Below are positions 16,498 through 24,279 of a stretch of DNA of 64,000 nucleotides, in pieces. This DNA comes from Saprospiraceae bacterium. Lineage in GTDB: Bacteria > Bacteroidota > Bacteroidia > Chitinophagales > Saprospiraceae. Location: assembly GCA_016714895.1 (NCBI GenBank), contig JADKBV010000001.1, forward strand, positions 248,001 through 312,000, in the 5' to 3' direction. How positions within the stretch are numbered: position 1 is the stretch's first letter; every line of letters begins with the position of its first letter. Both the position numbers and the translations under genes were made by a program. Below the pieces are notes generated by a model. It saw nothing but the letters and a program-made list of their open reading frames with translations, had not been told where the DNA came from and did not search any database.

Positions 16498-17367
16498 ATG
16501 AGGCAGCTTAAAATCACCAAATCCATAACTAACAGAGAAAGTCAGTCACTTGAAAAATATCTTCAGGAAATCGGAAAGGTGGACTTACTCACACCGGAGG
16601 AAGAAGTAGATTTAGCAAAAAAAATTAAAGAAGGAGATCAGGAAGCTCTTGAAAAATTGACAAAAGCAAACCTTCGTTTCGTCGTTTCTGTAGCCAAACA
16701 ATACCAAAATCAAGGTTTGTCATTAAGTGACCTGATCAATGAAGGAAATCTCGGTTTGATCAAAGCTGCACAACGATTTGACGAAACCCGCGGTTTTAAA
16801 TTTATATCTTATGCTGTATGGTGGATTCGCCAGTCTATCCTGCAGGCTTTGGCTGAACAGTCCAGGATAGTACGTCTTCCATTAAATAAAGTAGGATCTC
16901 TGAATAAAATCAACAGAGCTTTTTCTGAATTGGAGCAGGAATTTGAAAGGGAACCATCTTCTGAAGAATTGGCAGAATTGCTAGAAATACCTACAGAAGA
17001 AGTTGAAACAACGCTTGGGGTTGCTTCCCGACACGTTTCAATGGATGCGCCATTCATCGATGGAGAAGACAATTCACTTCTCGATGTTCTCGAAAATAAC
17101 AGTACACCCGACACAGACGCTTCTCTTGAATTTTTAGAGTCACTGAGGAAAGAAATCGAAAGGTCGCTGAATACTTTGACAGACCGACAGAGTGATGTCA
17201 TCAAACTATATTTTGGTATCGGTATTGAACACCCTATGTCTCTTGAAGATATCGGTGATAAGTTTGGTCTGACCAGAGAAAGAGTTCGTCAGATTAAAGA
17301 CAAAGCCATCAATAAACTCAGGTCGGTATCAAGAAGCAAGTTGCTCAAAAACTATTTAGGTACCTAA
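16498..17367 (+). CDS. rpoD: Primary RNA polymerase sigma factor RpoD
   Basis: This 289-residue sigma-70 protein is of the short Bacteroidota primary type, without region 1.1. Region 1.2 is present near residues 17-50 (SLEKYLQEIGKVDLLTPEEEVDLAKKI), region 2 covers FVVSVAKQYQNQGLSLSDLINEG and FKFISYAVWWIRQSI, region 3 follows, and region 4 ends with SLEDIGDKFGLTRERVRQIKDKAINKLR. The protein directs RNA polymerase to TTG/TAnnTTTG promoters, many of which can be seen in this window. It is monocistronic. Confidence 0.96.
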   Translation: MRQLKITKSITNRESQSLEKYLQEIGKVDLLTPEEEVDLAKKIKEGDQEALEKLTKANLRFVVSVAKQYQNQGLSLSDLINEGNLGLIKAAQRFDETRGFKFISYAVWWIRQSILQALAEQSRIVRLPLNKVGSLNKINRAFSELEQEFEREPSSEELAELLEIPTEEVETTLGVASRHVSMDAPFIDGEDNSLLDVLENNSTPDTDASLEFLESLRKEIERSLNTLTDRQSDVIKLYFGIGIEHPMSLEDIGDKFGLTRERVRQIKDKAINKLRSVSRSKLLKNYLGT

Positions 17368-17662
17368 CAGACACATATTTTATATGAAACTAAAGAGCCT
17401 GTGTGGTCTTTTACATCCGTATTCAATCCAATAAATAAGGGTTATGTGGTAATTTGCCTTGATTTTCTCCGGCGTATTCAAAGTCATTTACCATTTCTGT
17501 AAATGCACTTTCCCAAGATTTTATAAAGTCAAACATGAAGCATTTTTTTCCGATTCGGATTTTTTTGGTAAAAAATACAACAAAATAAAATTTTTGAGGG
17601 TCTTCTACTTGAATAGTATATCTAAAGATGTATCTTTACTTTAAATTTATAAAATCATATTT

Positions 17663-18070
17663 ATGAGAATCTTCATTTTTATTTTCTTTTTATGTATAGT
17701 TTACAATGATGCTACTGCACAAAAAGGGTTACTTCCGGATCAGCCTCAATGGACAAAAGAACAGGTTTACAGCAATGTAAATGCGGAACAGGCTAAAAAA
17801 ATATTGTATAATAATGCTGACGTTGTTTTATTGGATGTCAGAACCGAAGGGGAATATAATGCAGGCAAAATAGATAAAGCCATACATATTGATTACAATG
17901 CACCTGATTTTAAAGATCAATTAAATAAATTAGACAAAAAATATACCTATATGGTCTATTGCAGGTCCGGGTCAAGAAGTAATGCTGCCATTGAAATCAT
18001 GAAAGCAGAGGGATTTTTGTATCTCTACCATTTGGAAGGCGGAATAATGGCTTGGTCGGAAACGAAATAA
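17663..18070 (+). CDS. Exported rhodanese-like sulfurtransferase
   Basis: The 135-residue protein has a signal peptide (MRIFIFIFFLCIVYNDATAQ) and one rhodanese domain. The active-site loop is YCRSGSRS with the persulfide cysteine at residue 100, and the CH2A region DVVLLDVRTEGEYNAGKI is intact. It would carry sulfane sulfur or act on thiols in the periplasm; the donor is unknown. The loop of six residues from C100 is typical of active single-domain rhodaneses. It converges on a small membrane protein gene six bases away. Confidence 0.88.
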   Translation: MRIFIFIFFLCIVYNDATAQKGLLPDQPQWTKEQVYSNVNAEQAKKILYNNADVVLLDVRTEGEYNAGKIDKAIHIDYNAPDFKDQLNKLDKKYTYMVYCRSGSRSNAAIEIMKAEGFLYLYHLEGGIMAWSETK

Positions 18071-18076
18071 AATATT

Positions 18077-18283
18077 TTATTCCGGATTTCTGGCAACAAA
18101 CAGGATGACAAATCCTGTCATTATTAGGCCAAGCTGAATGAGGATGCTTAATAAAGGTCCCCAGGAATAAATGACCGACAATGGGGTCCACTCCAGGCCT
18201 ACCAAAGACAATATGACTGCCAGAAAACCGGAAGACATCAATAAGAAACCCACTACGGACCATAAGGCTTTGCTCTTAAGCAT
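18077..18283 (-). CDS. Small two-helix membrane protein
   Basis: The 68-residue product is almost entirely two hydrophobic helices (about residues 8-30 and 40-63) joined by a short polar turn with WTPLSVIYSWGP. It begins MLKSKALWSV and ends ARNPE. No family is recognised. It is probably an inner-membrane protein. Length, hydrophobic pattern and compact convergent placement beside the rhodanese suggest a true gene. Confidence 0.6.
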   Translation of the reverse strand: MLKSKALWSVVGFLLMSSGFLAVILSLVGLEWTPLSVIYSWGPLLSILIQLGLIMTGFVILFVARNPE

Positions 18284-18353
18284 CTTTATTTTTTAGTAAC
18301 AAACATGAAGATACAAAAAAAGGTTTTTTAATACGGTAAATATTATGTAATTC

Positions 18354-18716
18354 ATGGATGTTGAATCTTTCAGAGAATATTGTTTACAGAAAAAAGCAGT
18401 GGAAGAATGTTTTCCCTTTGACGAAAGCACCTTGGTTTTTAAAGTAATGAATAAAATGTTTGCCCTTTGCGGTTTGGAAAGACATCCGCCGGCCATCAAC
18501 CTGAAATGTGATCCTGAAAGATCCGAAATCCTTCGTGATGAATTTCCTGGTGTCATTATGCCCGGATATCATATGGATAAAAAACACTGGAACACCGTTT
18601 ATATTGAAAGCGAATTGGATGACAAACTCATCAAAGAACTTATAGACCATTCTTACGATCTGATCATCAAATCATTGCCCAAAAAAGTACAGATTGAATG
18701 GCAGAATATGGAATGA
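18354..18716 (+). CDS. MmcQ/YjbR family protein
   Basis: The 120-residue protein has the full MmcQ/YjbR domain: FREYCLQKKAVEECFPFDESTLVFKVMNKMFAL at the start, then INLKCDPERSEILRDEFPGVIMPGYHMDKKHWNTVYIES. Proteins of this family have a CyaY-like or DNA-binding-like fold and no settled function. The next gene starts at 18713 in an ATGA overlap with this stop, so the two are probably coupled. Confidence 0.92.
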   Translation: MDVESFREYCLQKKAVEECFPFDESTLVFKVMNKMFALCGLERHPPAINLKCDPERSEILRDEFPGVIMPGYHMDKKHWNTVYIESELDDKLIKELIDHSYDLIIKSLPKKVQIEWQNME

Positions 18717-19755
18717 TATCCGAAAATAAAAAGGTAGATGTTATTATAGTTGGAGGCGGACTGACAGGTTGTCTTTTGGCTTATCAATTGAAAAAAAGGA
18801 ATTTTTCTGTTTTTTTAATCGATCAGAATCAGGAAAAATCGTCGTCAGCCGTAGCTGCAGGTATTATTAATCCGGTGACCGGCAATAATTTTATCAAAAG
18901 CTGGAATATTGATGTTTTTCTACCAAAAGCGATCGAAACTTACCAACAAATAGAAAAATTCCTAAATATAAAAATTGTTTTTCAACAAAATATTGTAAGA
19001 CATCTCTCAGGTCCGGGGCCAGAAAACCACTGGGAATCCCGAAAGCTTGATCCCGGATATGAAAAGTATATTTGTGACCAGGCAGATGTTGCCTGTTTTT
19101 TGGACGAAGTCAACCTTTCGGGTAATTATGCTGAAGTAACCCGTTCAGCCAGGATTGACATCTCTTTATTTATCAAAACTTTTAAAAATAATTTGCTTCA
19201 GGAAGGTTTGGCATGGAATGAAAAATTTGTTTTTGAAGATTTAATCCTTGCAGATACTTTGATACAGTACAAAGGTATCAACTCAAAAAATATTGTTTTT
19301 GTGAGGGTTTTTCGGCAGTTAACAATCCGTTTTTTGCTGATTTGCCGTTTGCATTGACCCGCGGATATGCGACCACCCTCAGATTGGAAAATTCCAAAAT
19401 AGACAAAATGTTTAAGGACGATTTATTTCTGGTTCCCACAGGGAATGATCATTTTTGGGTTGGTGGAGGGTATGAAAATATAAAAAACCCGGAAATGCTA
19501 CCATCGGAAGATGTACAGGATTCCAAAATTGACAAATTGTTGTGCCGCGAATACCGGATTGTTGAAAAAAAACATGCAATCAGACCGACGACTAAAACCA
19601 GACGGCCTTTTATGTGTCAACACACAACACACCCAAATATGTTTTTATTGAATGGTATGGGCACTAAAGGAACATCGATGGCACCCTTTTTTACCCAAAA
19701 ACTGGCTGATTACCTTTGCGAGGAATCGACTGATTTCCCTAACGAAAATATATAA
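18713..19755 (+). pseudogene. FAD-dependent oxidoreductase (DAO family), frameshifted
   Basis: Two frames that overlap near 19300 together make one DadA/glycine-oxidase-like flavoprotein of about 347 residues. The first part has the dinucleotide-binding motif VDVIIVGGGLTGCLLAYQL and SSAVAAGIINPVTG; the second resumes with ALTRGYATTLRLE and ends with NGMGTKGTSMAPFFTQKLADYL, the usual FAD-contacting C-terminus. Restoring one T to the run at 19296-19300 joins them as NIVFCEGFSAVNNPFFADLP. No canonical slippery heptamer is present, so programmed frameshifting is unlikely. Either a real inactivating deletion or an assembly error. The substrate would be an amine or amino acid. The ATG at 18713 overlaps the previous stop. 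Confidence 0.85.
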
Positions 19756-19756
19756 A

Positions 19757-20683
19757 TCAGCCTTTTTTAGGAAGAAAATTTTCAGCCATCATACAACGTA
19801 CACTACCTCCGCCATAGGTTTCAATGGTTGGTATCGGTATCGGTAAAATATTGGTCAATCCGGATAAAAGTTCGATTTGGTCAGGTCTTAATGAAGCAAA
19901 AGCACTCTCTGACATCACCAGATATTTTTTTTGTCCACTACCCAGAACTTCCAGCATATTGCCGGCAAATTGGTTGACCTGATCAAGGGATATTTCTACT
20001 ATGGTTTTTCCTGTTTGTTCAAAGGATAGGATTAATGATTTCTTTTGCGTTTCATCAGGGATACATTCCAGACAGATGACCACAAAGTTTTCACCCAAAG
20101 CCATCATCACATTGGTGTGATATATGGGGTTTCCTGAAGAGTCCAGAGCATCAAAAACAATGCTGCGGGTTTTTAACAGCAGATTGAATTTGTCGATCAG
20201 CGTTACATCTGTCCTTTTACTGATACAAGCATAAACGATACCGTTTTGTCTGTCAAATATCATCGAACCTGTGCCCTCGAGAAAGAGATCTTCTTCTTCA
20301 TAAAAATCAAAACTGTATTTATTATGTATTTTGTGGGTTTGGGACAGTATATCAAAGATGTCACTTCGTCTTTCAATACGTCGGTTTTTGGCCCACATCG
20401 GATAGGTGATGACCGTGCCGTTTTCGTGAAGGCTGATCCAATTGTTGGGAAATACGGCATCCGGTTTTTGTGGCTCCGGAGTATCTTCGATCACCTGAAC
20501 ATTGATGCCCTTTTCTCTGAGAATGGTAGTCATGTTGTCAAATTCTTCCAAGGCTTTTTGTTGGATATTTCTTTGTTCTTCAGCTTTTGCTTCTGTTTGA
20601 AAAGAATTATTGGCAGCTGTTTCGGCATTATATCCAAAACAAGCCGGTCTGATCATGATGATATCGTTGGTCAACTGTTGCAT
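19757..20683 (-). CDS. ctlX: CtlX-type arginine deiminase-related hydrolase
   Basis: The 308-residue protein belongs to the amidinotransferase/arginine-deiminase (pentein) fold. It matches the citrulline-utilization hydrolase CtlX: VFPNNWISLHENGTVITYPM near residue 72, the His motif NPIYHTNVMMALG near 190, and the catalytic Cys297 in GGGSVRCMMAE near the end. It should cleave the ureido or guanidino group of citrulline, arginine or a related compound. It ends 1 base from the stop of the frameshifted oxidoreductase, so the two converge. No arginine-pathway gene lies next to it. Confidence 0.87.
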   Translation of the reverse strand: MQQLTNDIIMIRPACFGYNAETAANNSFQTEAKAEEQRNIQQKALEEFDNMTTILREKGINVQVIEDTPEPQKPDAVFPNNWISLHENGTVITYPMWAKNRRIERRSDIFDILSQTHKIHNKYSFDFYEEEDLFLEGTGSMIFDRQNGIVYACISKRTDVTLIDKFNLLLKTRSIVFDALDSSGNPIYHTNVMMALGENFVVICLECIPDETQKKSLILSFEQTGKTIVEISLDQVNQFAGNMLEVLGSGQKKYLVMSESAFASLRPDQIELLSGLTNILPIPIPTIETYGGGSVRCMMAENFLPKKG

Positions 20684-20756
20684 AAGTAAAAGTGTGGTAT
20701 TTTTTTAACCTTTTTCAGAATGAAAGATGGTACAAAAGTAAAAGAAATTTGAAAAC

Positions 20757-21548
20757 CTAAGATTCTTTTTGGGCCTGAGTTTTTAATGAAGTTGCCAATT
20801 CCAAACCAAGGTATTTTTCGATACCGTAATGCACCAGGTAGAGCAGGGGAGTGAGGGCGAGTGCCACGACAAACTTATATACATAATTGACCGTTCCGAT
20901 GGCAAGCACTCTGGCAAATTCCCAGTCGGCGCCGATATAAAAGGCGATAAATAATACGACAAAACTATCGATCAGTTGGGACACCAAAGTGCTTCCGGTC
21001 GCTCTGAGCCAAAGTTTATTTTCTCCGGTAACGGACTTGATTTTGTGAAAAGTCATCACATCCACGATTTGACCGATAAGAAAAGCAACGAGCGAACCAA
21101 TGATGATCCACAAACCGGCACCCATGACATTGCGAAAAGCCAGATTCATGTCTTTGATGCCTTCACCCTGACCCAACATGCCACTTTCAAACTGCCACCA
21201 TTCATTCGGGGGAAGCAGAATGGCCAGCCAAACAAACACAAAAGCCACTGAAATGACAAAAACAGTGAGGTAAGATATGAAACGGACCAATCTGGGACCG
21301 TAATATTCATTGATAATGTCTGTCATGACAAATACAACCGGCCAAAGCACCACACCTGCAGTGAGGTTGAAACCCAAACCTTCCACACCGAAAAAGGTCA
21401 TAGAAAACGGCTTTGTTCCCAGAAGCTTTTCAAGAGAAAATATTTTGAGTCCGACAAATTCCGCGACCAAAGCATTGCCGATAAAAACTGCCAGAAGTAT
21501 CAGAAATAAAATGAGTGATTTGTCTTTTAAAACCTGGTGAATATTCAT
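20757..21548 (-). CDS. Queuosine precursor transporter (YhhQ/VUT family)
   Basis: The 263-residue protein has about six to seven hydrophobic segments and the family signatures LWPVVFVMTDIINEYYGPRLVR (near residue 68) and LVSQLIDSFVVLFIAFYIG (near 188). YhhQ proteins import queuosine precursors such as preQ0 or preQ1 for tRNA wobble modification. It is an inner-membrane protein. No queuosine biosynthesis gene lies beside it. It starts upstream of ctlX on the same strand with a 73-base gap. Confidence 0.92.
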   Translation of the reverse strand: MNIHQVLKDKSLILFLILLAVFIGNALVAEFVGLKIFSLEKLLGTKPFSMTFFGVEGLGFNLTAGVVLWPVVFVMTDIINEYYGPRLVRFISYLTVFVISVAFVFVWLAILLPPNEWWQFESGMLGQGEGIKDMNLAFRNVMGAGLWIIIGSLVAFLIGQIVDVMTFHKIKSVTGENKLWLRATGSTLVSQLIDSFVVLFIAFYIGADWEFARVLAIGTVNYVYKFVVALALTPLLYLVHYGIEKYLGLELATSLKTQAQKES

Positions 21549-21607
21549 GGACTTGTCGTTTAATAAAAGACAAATAGGTAATATAAAAGTTTATAGAATG
21601 AATTCTT

Positions 21608-22096
21608 CTAATAGGTTATTTCCTTCGGTGTCAGTATCCTTTCCAAACTGCATAACTCCCAATCGACATCAGACCAAAGGTCTGCACGACTTTTAGCTAC
21701 AATAACACCGGCAGTGGGAATATTGTCCGTTATCCCGGGTTTTATCATGTTAGCGATATAGGTAATGCCCGGATTATGCCCGAAAAGAACAACGGTTTGA
21801 ACATCTTCTGCAAGTTCATGTACTGAATCCAGATAATGTTCCGGCATACCGTGGTAAAGGTTCGGGATTTCAGTGATGGGCATATCAAACAATGAGGCAT
21901 AATATCGGGCGGTAGTGAGCGCTCTGTTGGCCGGAGAACTGATCAAAACATCAGGTATAATACCTAGTTGTTTGATTTTTTCTGCCATTTCAGGAGCGTC
22001 GTGGTGGCCTCTTGTATTGAGAGGTCTGTCAAAATCTTTGAGCCCGGGATTATCCCAAGCTGACTTGGCATGACGACTGATTAGTATGGTTTTCAT
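21608..22096 (-). CDS. SixA-like histidine phosphatase
   Basis: The 162-residue single-domain protein belongs to the histidine phosphatase superfamily. The phospho-accepting RHA motif is at residues 8-10 (His9), an arginine follows in LNTRGHHDAPEMA, and the second histidine is in FGHNPG (His107). The small size and RHAKS start fit SixA, which removes phosphate from histidine phosphotransfer proteins, although the true substrate here is unknown. Its own -7 box is present upstream. Confidence 0.9.
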   Translation of the reverse strand: MKTILISRHAKSAWDNPGLKDFDRPLNTRGHHDAPEMAEKIKQLGIIPDVLISSPANRALTTARYYASLFDMPITEIPNLYHGMPEHYLDSVHELAEDVQTVVLFGHNPGITYIANMIKPGITDNIPTAGVIVAKSRADLWSDVDWELCSLERILTPKEITY

Positions 22097-22120
22097 AAAA
22101 AACGATTGCGATATTGATTA

Positions 22121-22128
22121 CAAAAGTA
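22121..22128 (-). promoter_or_regulatory. -7 promoter box of the SixA-like gene
   Basis: The minus strand reads TACTTTTG, matching TAnnTTTG, with a leader of about 18 bases to the ATG at 22096. No TTG -33 element stands at the ideal distance; a TTTTTTC run is nearest. Confidence 0.5.
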
Positions 22129-22195
22129 ATAATATTTCGAAAAAACGTATGAAAATTTATGAAATAGTTGGAAAGGCACACCGTATAAAATAAAA

Positions 22196-22231
22196 GTCAA
22201 TTACATAAATGGGGGTATTTATGTAATTGAC
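22196..22231 (-). terminator. Perfect 15-bp hairpin terminator of the small ORF
   Basis: The arms 22196-22210 (GTCAATTACATAAAT) and 22217-22231 are exact reverse complements around a 6-base loop (GGGGGT on the plus strand). On the minus strand the stem is followed by TTTTATTTTAT. It begins 11 bases after the stop of a 37-codon minus-strand ORF and lies 100 bases before the SixA-like gene, so it most probably ends the small transcript. Confidence 0.75.
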
Positions 22232-22242
22232 GTCATCTTTGG

Positions 22243-22356
22243 TCAAACTCCGATGAATAGGTCATGTTCTTCCTCCTGAGGAAACTTGACGACTTTTTTA
22301 GTTTTGGTAAATAAACCAACCAAAAAAGTTTTGACTTTTGTGATTAATATGTTCAT
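22243..22356 (-). CDS. Putative 37-residue small protein
   Basis: This ORF, from ATG at 22356 to TGA at 22243, encodes a Lys/Val/Phe-rich peptide: a cationic, hydrophobic first half (MNILITKVKTFLVGLFTKTK) and an acidic tail (EEEHDLFIGV). The first half could form an amphipathic helix at a membrane. A perfect hairpin terminator follows the stop. I find no clear promoter. No family is recognised. Whether it is translated is unproven. Confidence 0.5.
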   Translation of the reverse strand: MNILITKVKTFLVGLFTKTKKVVKFPQEEEHDLFIGV

Positions 22357-22572
22357 GATAAGGATTTACGATATGTTCGTATGATAATATATACGTTTGA
22401 TACGCAAAAATGTTACCAAACCCACACGTTTTTTCTGTTAACGATTTGCAAATTACCAAAAAATGTAAGGAATTGTCAAATAATTAACAATTGTGATGAT
22501 CAAAATGAAATTTCAGGTTGTTGTTTTAGCTGGAATCAGAAGTTTTTCACCTCGTGAATGCGATAAAAAAAA

Positions 22573-22761
22573 TTACCGGATGAATCGTTCTAAGTCTTCT
22601 CCTTCGTCTTCGTATCTTTCCTGCCAGAATTTTTTAGACTTCAGATTGACTTTTCCATCATCTTTTAACTTAGCAACCTTTTTTTTGGGTTTGATTTTTC
22701 CAAAGTCTTCCTTTTCAAAGGGCGTACCCTGATTTTTACTTTTATTGTTTTTAACGTTCAT
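22573..22761 (-). CDS. Small Lys-rich conserved-looking protein
   Basis: The 62-residue product is strongly charged: a Lys-rich first two-thirds (KIKPKKKVAKLKDDGKVNLKSKKFW) followed by an acidic end QERYEDEGEDLERFIR. No hydrophobic segment is present, so it is cytoplasmic and probably disordered; binding to nucleic acid is a guess. It stands alone between the small ORF and a 500-base gap. The pattern of a KSKKFWQERY core and an acidic tail looks selected rather than random. Confidence 0.55.
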   Translation of the reverse strand: MNVKNNKSKNQGTPFEKEDFGKIKPKKKVAKLKDDGKVNLKSKKFWQERYEDEGEDLERFIR

Positions 22762-23262
22762 ACAAAACAGATTACAAAATGTTGGTTTTATAAAATTTGA
22801 TATATGGTTTAGATTAAAGAATTATAATTTTGATTACTTTTTTTGTTACTAAAAGACTAAAATTATTTTAAAATGTTACTGTTTTAGGTTTTTCCAAAAG
22901 GGTTTTTACTTTTTTATACATTGTAAATACATAAATATGATGCAAATATGCAGTATTTTATTTATTTCAACAATATTTTGAAATATTTTTTTAATGTTAC
23001 GTAATAAAGTTAATAATCCTTAATCCGAGTTGGTTAAACATCGCAATACAGGTTAATGACGTTATTTTTATGATGCGGATGAATAAATATCTTCAACCAT
23101 CGTTTTTCTGGCAGTTTTACTAAAGAATTTGGTTTTTTCTGAATTACTTTATTTTTTTACGATGTTTGGTATCTGGTGTGAAAATGGATGTATTTGTAAG
23201 TCAGTTGCAGAATCATCCTTTATTCAAGTATTTTTTTTAATTTTGCGCCCTAATGTTTTCCT
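22762..23262. other. 501-base gene-free gap upstream of dusB
   Basis: This is one of the longest empty stretches in the window. It is very AT-rich, with runs of T and A, and stop codons are frequent in all frames. The only element I can support is the dusB -7 box near its right end. No hairpin terminator, tRNA or repeat is visible. Confidence 0.6.
23238..23245 (+). promoter_or_regulatory. -7 promoter box of the dusB-cca operon
   Basis: TAATTTTG matches TAnnTTTG and gives a leader of about 12 bases to the ATG at 23263. A TTG 30 bases upstream is too far for a normal -33 element. Confidence 0.5.
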
Positions 23263-24270
23263 ATGGTTAAAATCGGAGATATAGAACTTGGTGATTTCCC
23301 GTTATTACTGGCTCCTATGGAGGATGTAAGCGATCCGCCCTTTCGTGCAGTTTGCAAACAAAATGAATGTGATCTGATGTACACAGAGTTTATTTCTGTG
23401 GAAGGATTGATTCGGGATGCGGACAAAAGTGTTCAGAAACTGGATATTTATGATGACGAAAGACCTATCGGCATTCAGATATTCGGAGCTGAAATGGATT
23501 CAATGCGCGAAGCTGCCAAAATAGTCGAAGAGGCAAAACCTGAACTTCTTGACATTAATTTTGGTTGCCCTGTAAAAAAAGTTGTTTGTAAAATGGCGGG
23601 TGCAGGGATTTTACAGGATATCCCTAAAATGGTAAAACTGACAGAAGCCATTGTGAAATCAACCAATCTGCCGGTTACCGTTAAAACCCGGTTGGGATGG
23701 GATGAGGATACCAAATATATCGTTGAAGTAGCGGAAAGACTCCAGGATGTGGGTATAAAAGCCATCTCTATCCATGGACGAACCCGAAAACAAATGTACA
23801 AAGGGGAGGCTGACTGGACTTTGATCGGAGAAGTAAAAAATAATCCAAGAATGTTTATTCCGGTTTTTGGAAACGGTGACATTGATACTCCTGAAAAAAC
23901 CGTGGAATATAAAAACCGATATGGAGTCGACGGCATCATGATCGGTCGGGCAAGTATCGGTTATCCCTGGATTTTTAAGGAAATCAAACATTATATGAAA
24001 ACCGGTCAGAAACTGGCACCACCAACGGTTGCTGAAAGGGTAGAAGTGGCCCGTACTCATTTTGTTAAGTCTATAGAGTGGAAAGGTATTAAGCTTGGCA
24101 TCGCGGAAATGCGCAGGCATTACACCAACTATTTCCGGGATATGGAAAATATCAAACCTTACCGTCAAAGATTGGTCACTGAAAATGATCCGGGAGTCAT
24201 ACATGAGATATTTGATGAAATCAAAGCTGTGTACAGTGATGTATCGGCTTATGAAATGGAAACCGTTTAA
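23263..24270 (+). CDS. dusB: tRNA-dihydrouridine synthase DusB
   Basis: The 335-residue flavoenzyme reduces uridine to dihydrouridine in tRNA loops. The TIM-barrel starts with LLLAPMEDVSDPPFR, then NFGCPVKKVVCKMAGAGILQD (about residues 99-119), VTVKTRLGWDED, ISIHGRTRKQMYKGEADW and FGNGDIDTPEKT with DGIMIGRASIGYPWIFKEI at the FMN phosphate site. These fit the DusB type. The cca gene starts 9 bases after its stop, so the two tRNA-processing genes form an operon. Confidence 0.94.
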   Translation: MVKIGDIELGDFPLLLAPMEDVSDPPFRAVCKQNECDLMYTEFISVEGLIRDADKSVQKLDIYDDERPIGIQIFGAEMDSMREAAKIVEEAKPELLDINFGCPVKKVVCKMAGAGILQDIPKMVKLTEAIVKSTNLPVTVKTRLGWDEDTKYIVEVAERLQDVGIKAISIHGRTRKQMYKGEADWTLIGEVKNNPRMFIPVFGNGDIDTPEKTVEYKNRYGVDGIMIGRASIGYPWIFKEIKHYMKTGQKLAPPTVAERVEVARTHFVKSIEWKGIKLGIAEMRRHYTNYFRDMENIKPYRQRLVTENDPGVIHEIFDEIKAVYSDVSAYEMETV

Positions 24271-24279
24271 GCTTACATT

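Noticed and set aside
17459..17644. 61-codon ORF between rpoD and the rhodanese gene
   Set aside because: Phe/Lys/Tyr-rich translation as expected from AT-rich DNA, no promoter placed before it and no domain.
19290..19305. Programmed -1 frameshift in the flavoprotein gene
   Set aside because: The 0-frame codons ATT GTT TTT do not form an X XXY YYZ slippery heptamer and no pseudoknot is apparent.
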